Source of the DNA: Candidatus Merdimorpha stercoravium
Lineage (GTDB): Bacteria; Bacteroidota; Bacteroidia; Flavobacteriales; UBA1820
DNA length: 12,771 bases
Assembly: GCA_018715295.1 (NCBI GenBank)
Contig: DVLY01000044.1
Coordinates: 1-12,771 of the forward strand
Direction: 5' to 3'
The notes beneath the pieces were generated by a model, which had not been told where the DNA came from, made no database searches, and worked only from the letters and a program-made list of their open reading frames with translations. The translations under genes and the position numbers were made by a program. This document shows, in pieces, positions 1 to 6,589 of the stretch. Position 1 is the stretch's first letter; each line of letters opens with the position of its first letter.

Positions 1-50
1 CCGCCCCGCTTGCCCGCAGCACGTTTTTCGAGCGGTCTCCCGGAAAAGGA

Positions 51-590
51 TCAGGACAAGACCTTTTCCATGATAAAATCGTCCATCACAAAACCGCAAC
101 CGATGTCGGCCACTTTTTCTTCCCGGACGACGAATCCCCGGTGGAGATATACCCGGATAGCGGTTTCGTTGTGGCGGTTGACCGTGAGCCAGATGGCCTT
201 CAAAGCCCGGCGGCGGCACTCCCCTTCCATAAAGTCGAAGGCCGCGCTCGAAAGCCTCTGCCCGCGGAAGGCGCGGAGGATGTACAGTTTGCTCAGGAAC
301 AAGCGCCCTTCGCCGTCATCCCGGATGCCGAAATACCCGGCGTTTTCCCGGCCGCAGCGCAGGAAATAATACGCATAGCCTTCGCTTTGCATCTGTCGGG
401 CGAGGGCTTCTTCCGACTGAAAACGGGCGAGCATATACTCGATCTGCTCCCGGGAAAGCAACCGGGCGAAACATTCGTGCCATACCTGCTCGGCAAGGGC
501 TGCCAGGGTGCCGATCGAGGAAGCATCGACCGGGACGATCTCCAAAGTGTTTTTTGCCTCTTTCGAGGGTAAAGTTGTGTCGTTTTCCAT
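51..590 (-). CDS. GNAT family N-acetyltransferase
   Basis: This 179-residue protein looks like a cytoplasmic Gcn5-related acetyltransferase that moves an acetyl group from acetyl-CoA to an unidentified amine. The acetyl-CoA-binding region is residues 98-120: a beta strand with FLSKLYI, then the pyrophosphate-loop region RAFRGQRLSS at 106-115. That loop departs from the usual Q/R-x-x-G-x-G/A, having Ser where Gly or Ala is expected. Motif B follows at 133-153 with TVNRHNETAIRVYLHRGF, the common Asn...Tyr...GF pattern of RimI/PhnO-type enzymes. The start at 590 is the first Met of the frame, and the N-terminal 20 residues are probably disordered. The gene lies only 17 bases beyond the hairpin terminator of the SPFH gene and shows no clear TAnnTTTG promoter, so it may depend on read-through. 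The substrate cannot be told from sequence. Confidence 0.88.
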   Translation of the reverse strand: MENDTTLPSKEAKNTLEIVPVDASSIGTLAALAEQVWHECFARLLSREQIEYMLARFQSEEALARQMQSEGYAYYFLRCGRENAGYFGIRDDGEGRLFLSKLYILRAFRGQRLSSAAFDFMEGECRRRALKAIWLTVNRHNETAIRVYLHRGFVVREEKVADIGCGFVMDDFIMEKVLS

Positions 591-602
591 GATTTTTATC
601 TT

Positions 603-635
603 AAAAATACCCCGGAAGCAAATCTTCCGGGGTAT
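603..635 (-). terminator. Intrinsic terminator of the nfeD-SPFH operon
   Basis: A perfect 12-bp inverted repeat (607-618 with 624-635, loop of 5) lies just downstream of the SPFH stop codon. Read on the minus strand it is followed by four T residues (plus-strand A603-606). It sits between the SPFH gene and the GNAT gene, so it would limit but perhaps not abolish read-through into the latter. Confidence 0.8.
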
Positions 636-658
636 GACCTGTTTCTGTCATCGCACTT

Positions 659-1720
659 TTATTCCTCCTTCTGGCGGGAAGCAGGCCGGGCGGGACGCGT
701 CCCCGTTTGGGGCGGATCGGGAAGCGGGGATTTCTCGAACAAGGTCTTGATCGCCCCCAGTGAACCGAGCGCGGCGGTAGCCTCGTACGGCAGGTAGATG
801 GTCTTGTTGTCCTGTCCGGCCGTCAGAGCGTTGAACGTTTCGAGGTAGTGTACCGCGATGAGATACTGGGCCGGATCGGTCGCGCAACCTTTGCCCAGGG
901 CAGCGGCCACCCGTTCGATGGCGGTTGCCTCGGCCGTAGCGACGGCGATACGGGCTTCGGCCTGTCCTTCGGCTTCGAGGATCTGCGCCTGTTTGGTACC
1001 CTCGGCTTTCTTGATCTGGGCTTCCATCTGACCTTCGGCGTGGAGGATTTGCGACTGCTTGGTTCCTTCCGCTTCGAGGATCATGGCGCGTTTGTCGCGT
1101 TCGGCACGCATCTGCTTCTCCATCGCATCGCGGATGTCGCGCGGAGGGTTGATGTCCTGCAACTCGACACGGTTTACCTTTACGCCCCATTTGTTGGTAG
1201 CTTCGTCCAGGATCTCGCGCAAACGGGAGTTGATCGTATCGCGCGAAGTAAGGGTCTGGTCCAGGTCCAGGTCGCCGATCACGTTACGCAGGGAGGTCTG
1301 CGTCAGTTTTTCGATCGCCTGCGGCAGGTTGGATATTTCGTACACCGAACGCACCGGATCCATGATCTGGAAATAAATCAGGGCATTGATCTCGGTTACG
1401 ATGTTGTCGCGCGTGATCACGTTCTGCTTGGGAAAGTCGTACACCGTCTCGCGCAGGTCGATCCGGTCCTTGGATACATGGCGCACCACTACACCGGCCC
1501 CGGGGATCTCCTGCGCATAACGCCACAGGATGCTGCGCGGCTGGTCGATGATGGGAATGATGATGTTGATCCCCGAATGGAGCGTCTTGTGATAACGTCC
1601 GAGCCGTTCGATGATCATCACCTCGGACTGCTGGATGATGCGGATACCTTTGGCCAGGATCGCGACCACCAGGATGATAAGAATAATGAGCACTACCGTG
1701 CCTGCTGTAAATCCGTCCAT
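659..1720 (-). CDS. SPFH/band-7 (stomatin/QmcA-like) membrane protein
   Basis: The 353-residue protein has one N-terminal membrane helix (residues about 8-23). An SPFH/PHB domain follows (about 25-200), with stomatin landmarks such as ERLGRYHKTLHSGINIIIP (38-56) and RDNIVTEINALIYFQI (104-119). A coiled-coil flotillin-like region then has five 11-residue units from residue 213 to 267, several carrying the AEG core, and the tail is rich in Pro and Arg. The length and order match the QmcA/slipin family, which oligomerises into membrane microdomain scaffolds and often works with an NfeD partner. That partner is encoded immediately upstream (stop at 1841, 120-base gap). Expression is probably from the promoter in front of nfeD, as no TAnnTTTG box is visible in the gap. 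The client proteins are unknown. Confidence 0.93.
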   Translation of the reverse strand: MDGFTAGTVVLIILIILVVAILAKGIRIIQQSEVMIIERLGRYHKTLHSGINIIIPIIDQPRSILWRYAQEIPGAGVVVRHVSKDRIDLRETVYDFPKQNVITRDNIVTEINALIYFQIMDPVRSVYEISNLPQAIEKLTQTSLRNVIGDLDLDQTLTSRDTINSRLREILDEATNKWGVKVNRVELQDINPPRDIRDAMEKQMRAERDKRAMILEAEGTKQSQILHAEGQMEAQIKKAEGTKQAQILEAEGQAEARIAVATAEATAIERVAAALGKGCATDPAQYLIAVHYLETFNALTAGQDNKTIYLPYEATAALGSLGAIKTLFEKSPLPDPPQTGTRPARPASRQKEE

Positions 1721-1840
1721 AATGTTCTTAAGCGTTTTGGTTTATGGTCTGTTATGTTTCTCTTTGGTCTTCCCGCCTCTCATAGCGGAACCACTTCCGA
1801 CGCAAGAGCGGCTTTGCGGGAACTAAAACAGGAAATCCGG

Positions 1841-2302
1841 TCAAGCCTGCGAAGAGCCTTCGAGCGGTTCGACGATGAGCGTGATGCTCTCCAGAGCCAC
1901 GATCCGCACATCGCTTCCCGAGGGGATGCCTGCCCCGGAGTGCGAACGCGCCGGGAAAATATCGCCGTCCACCCGCACTTCACCGCGCATGGCCGCATTG
2001 TCGATGGCCGTTACCACCTGTCCCGTACGGCCGATCAACGCATCGTTGTTGGTAGCCACCCGGTTGCGGGCGCGCAGCAGGTACTTCAAGGCAAAGGGGC
2101 GGATAAAGGCAAAGACCCCTACCGTTACGGCCGCAAAGACGATGAGCTGGGCGTTCATCCCGCCGCCCAACGCCGCTACGATGGCCGATACCAGCGCACC
2201 GACCGAAAAACACCCGATGACAAACCCCGAAGTGAATACTTCCAGGATGAGCGTGATCAGCGCCACAGCCAACCATACATACCAAACGAACAAAGCATCC
2301 AT
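1841..2302 (-). CDS. NfeD family membrane protein (short form)
   Basis: The 153-residue protein has three hydrophobic helices in its first 70 residues (about 6-22, 27-46 and 50-68). A soluble C-terminal beta domain (about 85-147) contains IGRTGQVVTAID, typical of the NfeD OB-fold. It lacks the N-terminal ClpP-like serine protease domain of long NfeD proteins, so it is the short NfeD1b-type. Members are usually encoded beside a stomatin/SPFH gene and are thought to bind the SPFH oligomer. Here the SPFH gene is next downstream on the same strand. The start at 2302 is supported by a good promoter whose predicted transcription start leaves a leader of about 25 bases. Confidence 0.92.
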   Translation of the reverse strand: MDALFVWYVWLAVALITLILEVFTSGFVIGCFSVGALVSAIVAALGGGMNAQLIVFAAVTVGVFAFIRPFALKYLLRARNRVATNNDALIGRTGQVVTAIDNAAMRGEVRVDGDIFPARSHSGAGIPSGSDVRIVALESITLIVEPLEGSSQA

Positions 2303-2333
2303 AGCGAGTAGTTTTTACGCATTTATGTTTTTT

Positions 2334-2365
2334 CAAAGTTAATGAAAAACTCTTTCCCCGCGCAA
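2334..2365 (-). promoter_or_regulatory. Bacteroidota promoter of nfeD-SPFH
   Basis: On the minus strand, TTG (2365-2363) is followed after 21 bases by TAACTTTG (2341-2334), a perfect TAnnTTTG -7 box. Transcription would begin near 2327, about 25 bases before the nfeD start codon. It diverges from the promoter at 2528-2558. Confidence 0.8.
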
Positions 2366-2527
2366 GCCCGTCCGAAATTTTTCGCCCACTCCTCCCCCGT
2401 CTCTTTTCCGCCAGAAAAGGACAGGATAAGGAAAAGCGCCCATCCACCCGGAAGGTCGGGAAAAACAGCCGGCGTCCCGGATGCGTATCAGCCCTATCCC
2501 CATTACAAAAACTTCGGTCGTTCCCCC

Positions 2528-2558
2528 TTGCCCCTGCGCCCGGCATTGCGTACTTTTG
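2528..2558 (+). promoter_or_regulatory. Bacteroidota promoter of the ABC ATPase operon
   Basis: TTG (2528-2530), a 20-base spacer and TACTTTTG (2551-2558) match the -33/-7 consensus of Bacteroidota. The predicted start of transcription near 2565 leaves a leader of about 24 bases before the ATG at 2589, which supports that start codon. Confidence 0.82.
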
Positions 2559-2588
2559 CTCCCGAACTGAAAACAAACCGCCCTTGCC

Positions 2589-4037
2589 ATGTCCCAACCG
2601 CAAGAACCCTTCGCCCGCATAGAAGCCGCCGTACCGCTGCGCCCCGAATTCCGTTTCACCCGCCCGGTGGACTGGAGCATCGCCCAAGGCGAATCGTGGG
2701 CCGTGGTCGGGCCCAACGGCGCCGGAAAAAGCCTGCTCACGGGCCTGCTGACCCGACGCGTTCCCTTGCGCAGCGGGATCATAAACATATATCACCCCGA
2801 AGGGACGGCCGCCATCCGCTCCCTTTCCTTCCACGACATCCATCCCCCCTCCGAACTGAGGAACATGTACTACCAGCAGCGCTGGAACGCCACCGAAACG
2901 GATGCCTCGCCCCGGGTGGAGGAGGTCTTTCCCCAACTGTGCCAAGGGGAGTCCTTCGGACGGGAAGGCTTCGAGATAGGCCACCTGGCCGGTCGGCGCG
3001 CCATCTCCCTCTCCAGCGGGGAACTGCGCAAACTGCTCGTGGCCCGCGCCTTGTGCGGCGACCCTCGAATGCTCATCCTGGACAATCCCTTCATCGGCCT
3101 GGACGCCCCCTCGCGCGCGGTGCTGGACCGGATGCTGCGCTCCCTGTGCGAAAAAGGCCTGCTGCAATGCATCCTGGTGGTCTCCGATCCGGCAGACATC
3201 CCCGAGTGGATCGACCGGGTATTGCCCCTGTGCGCGATGGAAGTGCTCCCGCCGATGAGCCGCGAGGATTTCCAGCACGATTCCCGGCTCAAGGCTCGGT
3301 TGTTCGGCGAGGATGCTCCCGAGGAGTTCGACTTCCCGGCAGCCATCCACCCGCCCGCTTCGTTTTCCATCGCCGTTCAGATGAACCGCGTGAACGTTTC
3401 CTACCAAGGACTCCCCATCCTGCGGGATGTGGACTGGACGGTGCGCCGGGGAGAGAAATGGGCGCTGGTCGGAGCCAACGGTTCCGGAAAATCGACGCTC
3501 CTGAGCCTGATCTGCGGCGACAACCCCCAGGCGTATGCCAACGACATCGTCCTGTTCGACCGCCGGAGGGGCACCGGCGAAAGCATCTGGGACATCAAGA
3601 AACGCATCGGCTACGTCTCGCCCGAGATGCACACCTACTACCTGGAGCCCATCCCGTGCGAAGAGGTGGTCGCCTCCGGTTTCTTCGACTCGGTGGGTCT
3701 GTACCGACGCTGCACCCCGGAGCAAACCGCTGCCGCCCGGGAGTGGCTGCGCCTTTTCGCCGCCGAAGGCCTCGCCGGGAAACCCTTCACCCAAATCTCG
3801 TACGGCCAGCAGCGCCTGGTGCTGCTCGCGCGCGCCTTTGTCAAAGACCCCGACCTGCTCGTACTCGACGAACCGTTCCACGGGCTGGATGCCGGCAAGA
3901 AACGCCTCTGCGGAGCCATCGTGGAGGCCTTGGCACGGCAGCGCGACAAAACCCTGCTCTTCGTCTCGCACTACCGGGACGAAATCCCCCCGTGCGCCGA
4001 ACACGAGAAAATCCTCCCTGCCCCCACGACCCGCTGA
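2589..4037 (+). CDS. Two-domain ABC ATPase, ModF/PhrA-like
   Basis: The 482-residue protein is a tandem pair of ABC nucleotide-binding domains without membrane helices. Domain 1 has Walker A GPNGAGKS (41-48) and signature LSSGELRK (141-148). Its Walker B ends LILDNPF, with Asn166 where the catalytic Glu normally sits, and its switch position is VVSD rather than a His. Domain 2 is canonical: Walker A GANGSGKS (295-302), signature ISYGQQR (403-409), Walker B LLVLDEPF (423-430) and switch His461 in VSHYRDE. This domain arrangement, with the phrase IPEWID after the first domain, resembles E. coli ModF (PhrA), once linked to molybdate or photorepair, whose role is not settled. No permease or binding protein lies nearby, so a transport role is not supported here. 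A DUF454 membrane protein follows after one base and is probably co-translated. Confidence 0.9.
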   Translation: MSQPQEPFARIEAAVPLRPEFRFTRPVDWSIAQGESWAVVGPNGAGKSLLTGLLTRRVPLRSGIINIYHPEGTAAIRSLSFHDIHPPSELRNMYYQQRWNATETDASPRVEEVFPQLCQGESFGREGFEIGHLAGRRAISLSSGELRKLLVARALCGDPRMLILDNPFIGLDAPSRAVLDRMLRSLCEKGLLQCILVVSDPADIPEWIDRVLPLCAMEVLPPMSREDFQHDSRLKARLFGEDAPEEFDFPAAIHPPASFSIAVQMNRVNVSYQGLPILRDVDWTVRRGEKWALVGANGSGKSTLLSLICGDNPQAYANDIVLFDRRRGTGESIWDIKKRIGYVSPEMHTYYLEPIPCEEVVASGFFDSVGLYRRCTPEQTAAAREWLRLFAAEGLAGKPFTQISYGQQRLVLLARAFVKDPDLLVLDEPFHGLDAGKKRLCGAIVEALARQRDKTLLFVSHYRDEIPPCAEHEKILPAPTTR

Positions 4038-4038
4038 C

Positions 4039-4407
4039 ATGAAACGCGTGTACGTGCTGTTGGGAAGTCTGTCGCTCGCGCTGGGACTCCTCGGTATCTT
4101 CCTCCCGCTGCTGCCCACCACGCCCTTCCTGCTGCTCACCGCCGCCCTGTGGATCAAGGGTTCTCCCCGCCTCTACCAACGCCTGCTCGCGCACAAACGC
4201 CTGGGCCCCTACATCCGGCAGTTCCGGGAACAACGCGCCATCCCGCTGCGCGCCAAGATCGTCTCGGTATCGCTCGTGTGGATCACCCTGGGGTACAGCG
4301 CAGGATGGCTGGTGGGAAACCTCCTGCTGCGCATTCTCCTGGTGGTGCTGGCCATCGGCATCACCGTGCACATCCTCTCCTACCGCACCCTCCGAAGGGG
4401 AAAATAA
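4039..4407 (+). CDS. DUF454/YbaN family inner-membrane protein
   Basis: The 122-residue protein matches the YbaN/DUF454 family in length and pattern. An N-terminal hydrophobic segment carries the family hallmark GIFLPLLPTTPFLLLTAALW (19-38). A short cytoplasmic basic stretch follows with SPRLYQRLLAHKRLGPYIRQ (42-61). Two closely spaced hydrophobic segments at about 74-113 complete it. The family function is unknown. The ATG at 4039 starts one base after the TGA of the ABC ATPase (4035-4037), so the two are almost certainly one operon. The start is fixed by this junction and by the positively charged MKR opening. A role with the ABC ATPase is possible from position alone. Confidence 0.9.
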   Translation: MKRVYVLLGSLSLALGLLGIFLPLLPTTPFLLLTAALWIKGSPRLYQRLLAHKRLGPYIRQFREQRAIPLRAKIVSVSLVWITLGYSAGWLVGNLLLRILLVVLAIGITVHILSYRTLRRGK

Positions 4408-4500
4408 ACCCCACTTGCACAACGCGGAAGAACGCACAAGACTTTTCACCTCTCGCCGAACCGCCTTCCGGGAAAAACACGAAAAGTTGCACTTCTGCAC

Positions 4501-4538
4501 AAAAAACTCGGGCCAGGCAAGGATTGCCTGGCCCGAGT
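4501..4538 (-). terminator. Strong hairpin terminator between convergent genes
   Basis: A perfect 15-bp inverted repeat (4506-4520 with 4524-4538) has a 3-base loop. On the minus strand the stem runs into six T residues (plus-strand A4501-4506), so it is a classical intrinsic terminator for the YccF gene. On the plus strand there is no T-run, but the same hairpin lies 98 bases past the DUF454 stop and may also help end that transcript. Confidence 0.9.
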
Positions 4539-4574
4539 CCGAACAATAATCATCAAAGTATATCCAACTAACAA

Positions 4575-4943
4575 CTAAACAATGCTCTTTCCGAAAGGCG
4601 TGAACGAAAGCGCCATCAACTTGAAGTGCTGACGGCCGAACGGGATGCCCACGATCGTGATGCACAGCACGATCCCCCACAGCAAGTGGGAAAGGGCGAT
4701 CCATATCCCCCCGATCAAGATCCAAAGGATGTTCATCACCACCGACAGGCACCCCGGCTCCTGGGGCATGTTCACCACCTTGTTGCCGAAAGGCCACAGG
4801 GACAAAACACCCAGTTTGAACGCCTGAAGGCCGAACGGTATCCCGATCAGGGTAACGCACAAGGCGATCCCCGCCACAAAGTACTCCAGGGCGATCATCA
4901 GACCGCCGAAGACCAGCCAAAGGATGTTTCCCAGTATTTTCAT
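4575..4943 (-). CDS. YccF domain-containing membrane protein
   Basis: The 122-residue protein consists almost entirely of two YccF domains (residues 3-57 and 68-122). Aligned to each other they share 29 of 55 positions, including NILW, the GIPFG turn, QxFKL and the final PFG. Each half supplies two hydrophobic segments, giving about four membrane helices. The family is found in many bacteria, E. coli YccF among them, but has no established function. The gene is monocistronic: its own promoter lies 23 bases upstream of the start and a strong terminator lies 37 bases past the stop. The start at 4943 is supported by the promoter position (leader of about 16 bases). Confidence 0.9.
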   Translation of the reverse strand: MKILGNILWLVFGGLMIALEYFVAGIALCVTLIGIPFGLQAFKLGVLSLWPFGNKVVNMPQEPGCLSVVMNILWILIGGIWIALSHLLWGIVLCITIVGIPFGRQHFKLMALSFTPFGKSIV

Positions 4944-4965
4944 CGCACCTTTTATCTTTCTCTCA

Positions 4966-4997
4966 CAAATTTAAGCAAATCGGAGCGGTTTTACAAA
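4966..4997 (-). promoter_or_regulatory. Bacteroidota promoter of the YccF gene
   Basis: On the minus strand, TTTG (4997-4994), exactly 20 bases and TAAATTTG (4973-4966) give the full -33/-7 consensus. The predicted transcription start near 4959 is about 16 bases upstream of the ATG at 4943. Confidence 0.85.
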
Positions 4998-5018
4998 TTC
5001 CTCCTTCCCTTGCAGCGC

Positions 5019-5615
5019 TCACCGCTGCATCTCCCGTTGGTATTTTCCCGGATGGCGCAATACCTCCCCGATGGCATCGATCACCGGAATGGCCCGCACC
5101 CCTTTCGGCAAAGCCCGCCAGCGACGGCGCAACTCCCGGCGCACTTCTCCGGGCAGTGCCGCCAACTCCGTAGCCAGAGAAGGCGAAAGCCTCCGGTACT
5201 CCTGCCCGAGGCGGCGAGCTGCCGGCGAACCCGGGTATGTTCCCCCTTCGGAGGCCAGAGCGAGACAACGCCCGGCCCAACGTCCTGCCTGTGTCGGGAC
5301 TTCTTTTACAGGAACTTCCGGCATACGAACCGACCCCGGGGCTTTCCTTCCCGAATTCTCCATCAGACGGCAAAGCCGGGCGTATTCCTTACCCCGCTCC
5401 GCCAGACGTTCCGCCCGGCGTTTCCATCCACCTGGCGAGACATACGCCTGGCGGCATCGTGCGGCATATCGCTCGCTCTGCCGCGCCAGACGCTCGGCCT
5501 CCCGCGTGAGTTGGCGGGTCTTGCGTTCGAGCGTCCGCAGATCCTTTCCTTCGCTGTGCGCCCAGGCACTGTTCATGCTCAAAGCCAACAGGACCAAAAG
5601 GAATATCCTCATCAT
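5019..5615 (-). CDS. Exported Arg-rich protein of unknown function with Cys repeats
   Basis: I do not recognise this 198-residue protein. It opens with MMRIFLLVLLALSMNSAWA, a convincing Sec signal peptide with likely cleavage after Ala19, so it is exported to the periplasm or beyond. The mature part is very basic (about 33 Arg against 8 Lys) and mostly helical in character. Two segments resemble each other 28 residues apart, ERLA...YAARCR (41-55) and ERLA...YARLCR (69-83). A third aromatic-Ala-x-x-Cys occurs at WAGRC (113-117). Cysteines 54, 82 and 117 are the only ones. The start at 5615 is preferred because it places the signal peptide at the N-terminus, but an in-frame ATG at 5654 would add 13 residues. 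It lies 91 bases downstream of the XRE regulator on the same strand, and no clear promoter is visible, only a one-mismatch TAATGTTG box at 5646-5639. It may belong to that transcript. Confidence 0.75.
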   Translation of the reverse strand: MMRIFLLVLLALSMNSAWAHSEGKDLRTLERKTRQLTREAERLARQSERYAARCRQAYVSPGGWKRRAERLAERGKEYARLCRLMENSGRKAPGSVRMPEVPVKEVPTQAGRWAGRCLALASEGGTYPGSPAARRLGQEYRRLSPSLATELAALPGEVRRELRRRWRALPKGVRAIPVIDAIGEVLRHPGKYQREMQR

Positions 5616-5706
5616 GCCGTTGTTTTTGGGTTTCTCTACAACATTAGACGACATAGGCGGGAAAAAGGTTGCATCCGGAGAACGATTTTACCGAAGATTT
5701 AACATT

Positions 5707-5907
5707 TCAGTCCCCTTCTTCGAGGAAAAACACCTCGTCCACTCCCCGACCGAAGACGTGCGCTACCTTCAGGGCCAACACCGTAGAAGGCACATAACGC
5801 CCCGTTTCCATCGCGTGGATCGTCTGCCGGCTCACTCCCACCTGCTGGGCCAACTGCTGCTGCGTCATCTGCCGCGATGCCCGCAACACTTTCAGCTCAT
5901 TCTTCAT
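5707..5907 (-). CDS. Small XRE-family helix-turn-helix regulator
   Basis: The 66-residue protein is essentially a single Cro/C1-type DNA-binding domain. The helix-turn-helix occupies about residues 14-35, with MTQQQLAQQVGVSRQTIHAME, and a YgzD-like tail DEVFFLEEGD closes the domain. It binds DNA, probably as a dimer, and has no ligand domain. The start at 5907 is the first Met that gives the normal family length. It overlaps the end of the upstream membrane-protein gene by 11 bases (5897-5907), so the two are co-transcribed and probably translationally coupled. Regulators of this size commonly control their own operon. The palindrome inside the operon promoter (6405-6420) is the obvious candidate binding site. 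Confidence 0.9.
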   Translation of the reverse strand: MKNELKVLRASRQMTQQQLAQQVGVSRQTIHAMETGRYVPSTVLALKVAHVFGRGVDEVFFLEEGD

Positions 5908-6370
5908 AGCTGGCACTCCTTCGGGAACGGTACAGGCGGTAGTGGAACAGCAAGGCGTACACCACCAGCACCGTGAACAGATTGACAAACAGGAAGGTGA
6001 GAAACGGGAAACCGTAGATAAACAGGTTGCCCACCAGCAGGCACACGTACGAGGCCATGACCGACACCACCAAGGTCCGGCAACGCAGCTGGGCTACATA
6101 CTCGTCTTCGTCCTTCTCGCGGGAGAAGCAGACCATCAACAAACTCACCACCAGGCCGAAAATGACCAGCGTGGGAAAGACATCCGTGCGCACGGTAACA
6201 AAACTCCCTCCCGAGGCTCCCAGCGGATCCGCAGCCAGGGCAAACACCGGCAGGGACCATTCGAGGTTCCACCAACCGCCCAGCATGCAAACCCCTGCGA
6301 CGGCAAAGGGGACGAACATTCCCAGGCCGGCTTTCTTGCAGGACGAGGGGAACAGATAGGTTTTTTCCAT
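5897..6370 (-). CDS. Four-helix membrane protein paired with the XRE regulator
   Basis: The 157-residue protein has hydrophobic segments at about 14-34, 64-82, 99-119 and 121-146, with a basic C-terminus, so it is an inner-membrane protein with four helices. Between helices 2 and 3 is the charged segment REKDEDEYVAQLR (84-96). From memory, such acidic E-D-E...LR segments recur in membrane proteins encoded next to small XRE regulators, but I cannot confirm this here. The start at 6370 is chosen because the promoter at 6400-6430 predicts transcription from about 6393. The open frame extends to 6466, but that would place the start upstream of the promoter. The function is unknown. The last 11 bases overlap the regulator gene. 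Confidence 0.82.
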   Translation of the reverse strand: MEKTYLFPSSCKKAGLGMFVPFAVAGVCMLGGWWNLEWSLPVFALAADPLGASGGSFVTVRTDVFPTLVIFGLVVSLLMVCFSREKDEDEYVAQLRCRTLVVSVMASYVCLLVGNLFIYGFPFLTFLFVNLFTVLVVYALLFHYRLYRSRRSASYEE

Positions 6371-6399
6371 AGCGTGAAATGATTTGATGTTTCCGACGA

Positions 6400-6430
6400 C
6401 AAAAGTAAAGTACACTTTACAAAAAGTCAA
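6400..6430 (-). promoter_or_regulatory. Bacteroidota promoter of the membrane/XRE operon
   Basis: On the minus strand, TTG (6430-6428) is followed after 20 bases by TACTTTTG (6407-6400), a perfect TAnnTTTG box. Transcription from about 6393 gives a leader of roughly 22 bases to the ATG at 6370. The spacer contains a palindrome, described separately. Confidence 0.85.
6405..6420. promoter_or_regulatory. Palindromic operator, probable XRE binding site
   Basis: GTAAAGT (6405-6411), a 2-base centre and ACTTTAC (6414-6420) form a perfect 7-bp inverted repeat. It lies within the promoter spacer and overlaps the first bases of the -7 box. A dimeric repressor bound here would block RNA polymerase. 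The nearest candidate is the 66-residue XRE protein encoded in the same operon. A further TTTTAC half-site is at 6436-6441, upstream of the -33 box. Binding is inferred. Confidence 0.65.
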
Positions 6431-6505
6431 GCAAATTTTACTTTTTTTTTCATTTCGCCCCTCCAACCTCTGCGAGAAGGAGAGCGCGTTTGCCCGGGAA
6501 AAAAA

Positions 6506-6536
6506 TTGTCCCGCACGGGGATAAGCCGTATATTTT
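6506..6536 (+). promoter_or_regulatory. Possible second, upstream lysS promoter
   Basis: TTG (6506-6508), 20 bases and TATATTTT (6529-6536) match the Bacteroidota consensus except for the last base of the -7 box. It would add about 85 bases to the lysS leader. It is weaker than the consensus promoter at 6590-6621. Confidence 0.3.
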
Positions 6537-6589
6537 GATCATACAGAATGCGGCTCGGCATTCGTCAAATGCGAAAACAAGGTTTTCGA

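Noticed and set aside
7..17. An 11-base match between 7-17 and 8461-8471, beside the lysS hairpin
   Set aside because: Several 11-base matches are expected by chance in a window of this size and GC. The left copy has no visible palindrome.
848..2311. A 487-codon plus-strand open frame antisense to the SPFH and NfeD genes
   Set aside because: Its translation has no recognisable domain and spans two well-supported genes and their intergenic gap.
2342..4042. A 566-codon plus-strand frame overlapping the ABC ATPase
   Set aside because: It is rich in Arg and Pro, lacks domains and begins inside the divergent promoter region. The ATPase frame is certain.
1980..4157. A 725-codon open frame on the minus strand across nfeD and the ABC ATPase
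   Set aside because: It lies antisense to clear family members (NfeD, two ABC domains) and has low-complexity Gly/Arg/His-rich translation typical of GC-rich shadow frames.
6371..6466. Upstream extension of the membrane protein to a Met at 6466
   Set aside because: The extension crosses the promoter and the operator. The start at 6370 fits the promoter and the protein's hydrophobic pattern.
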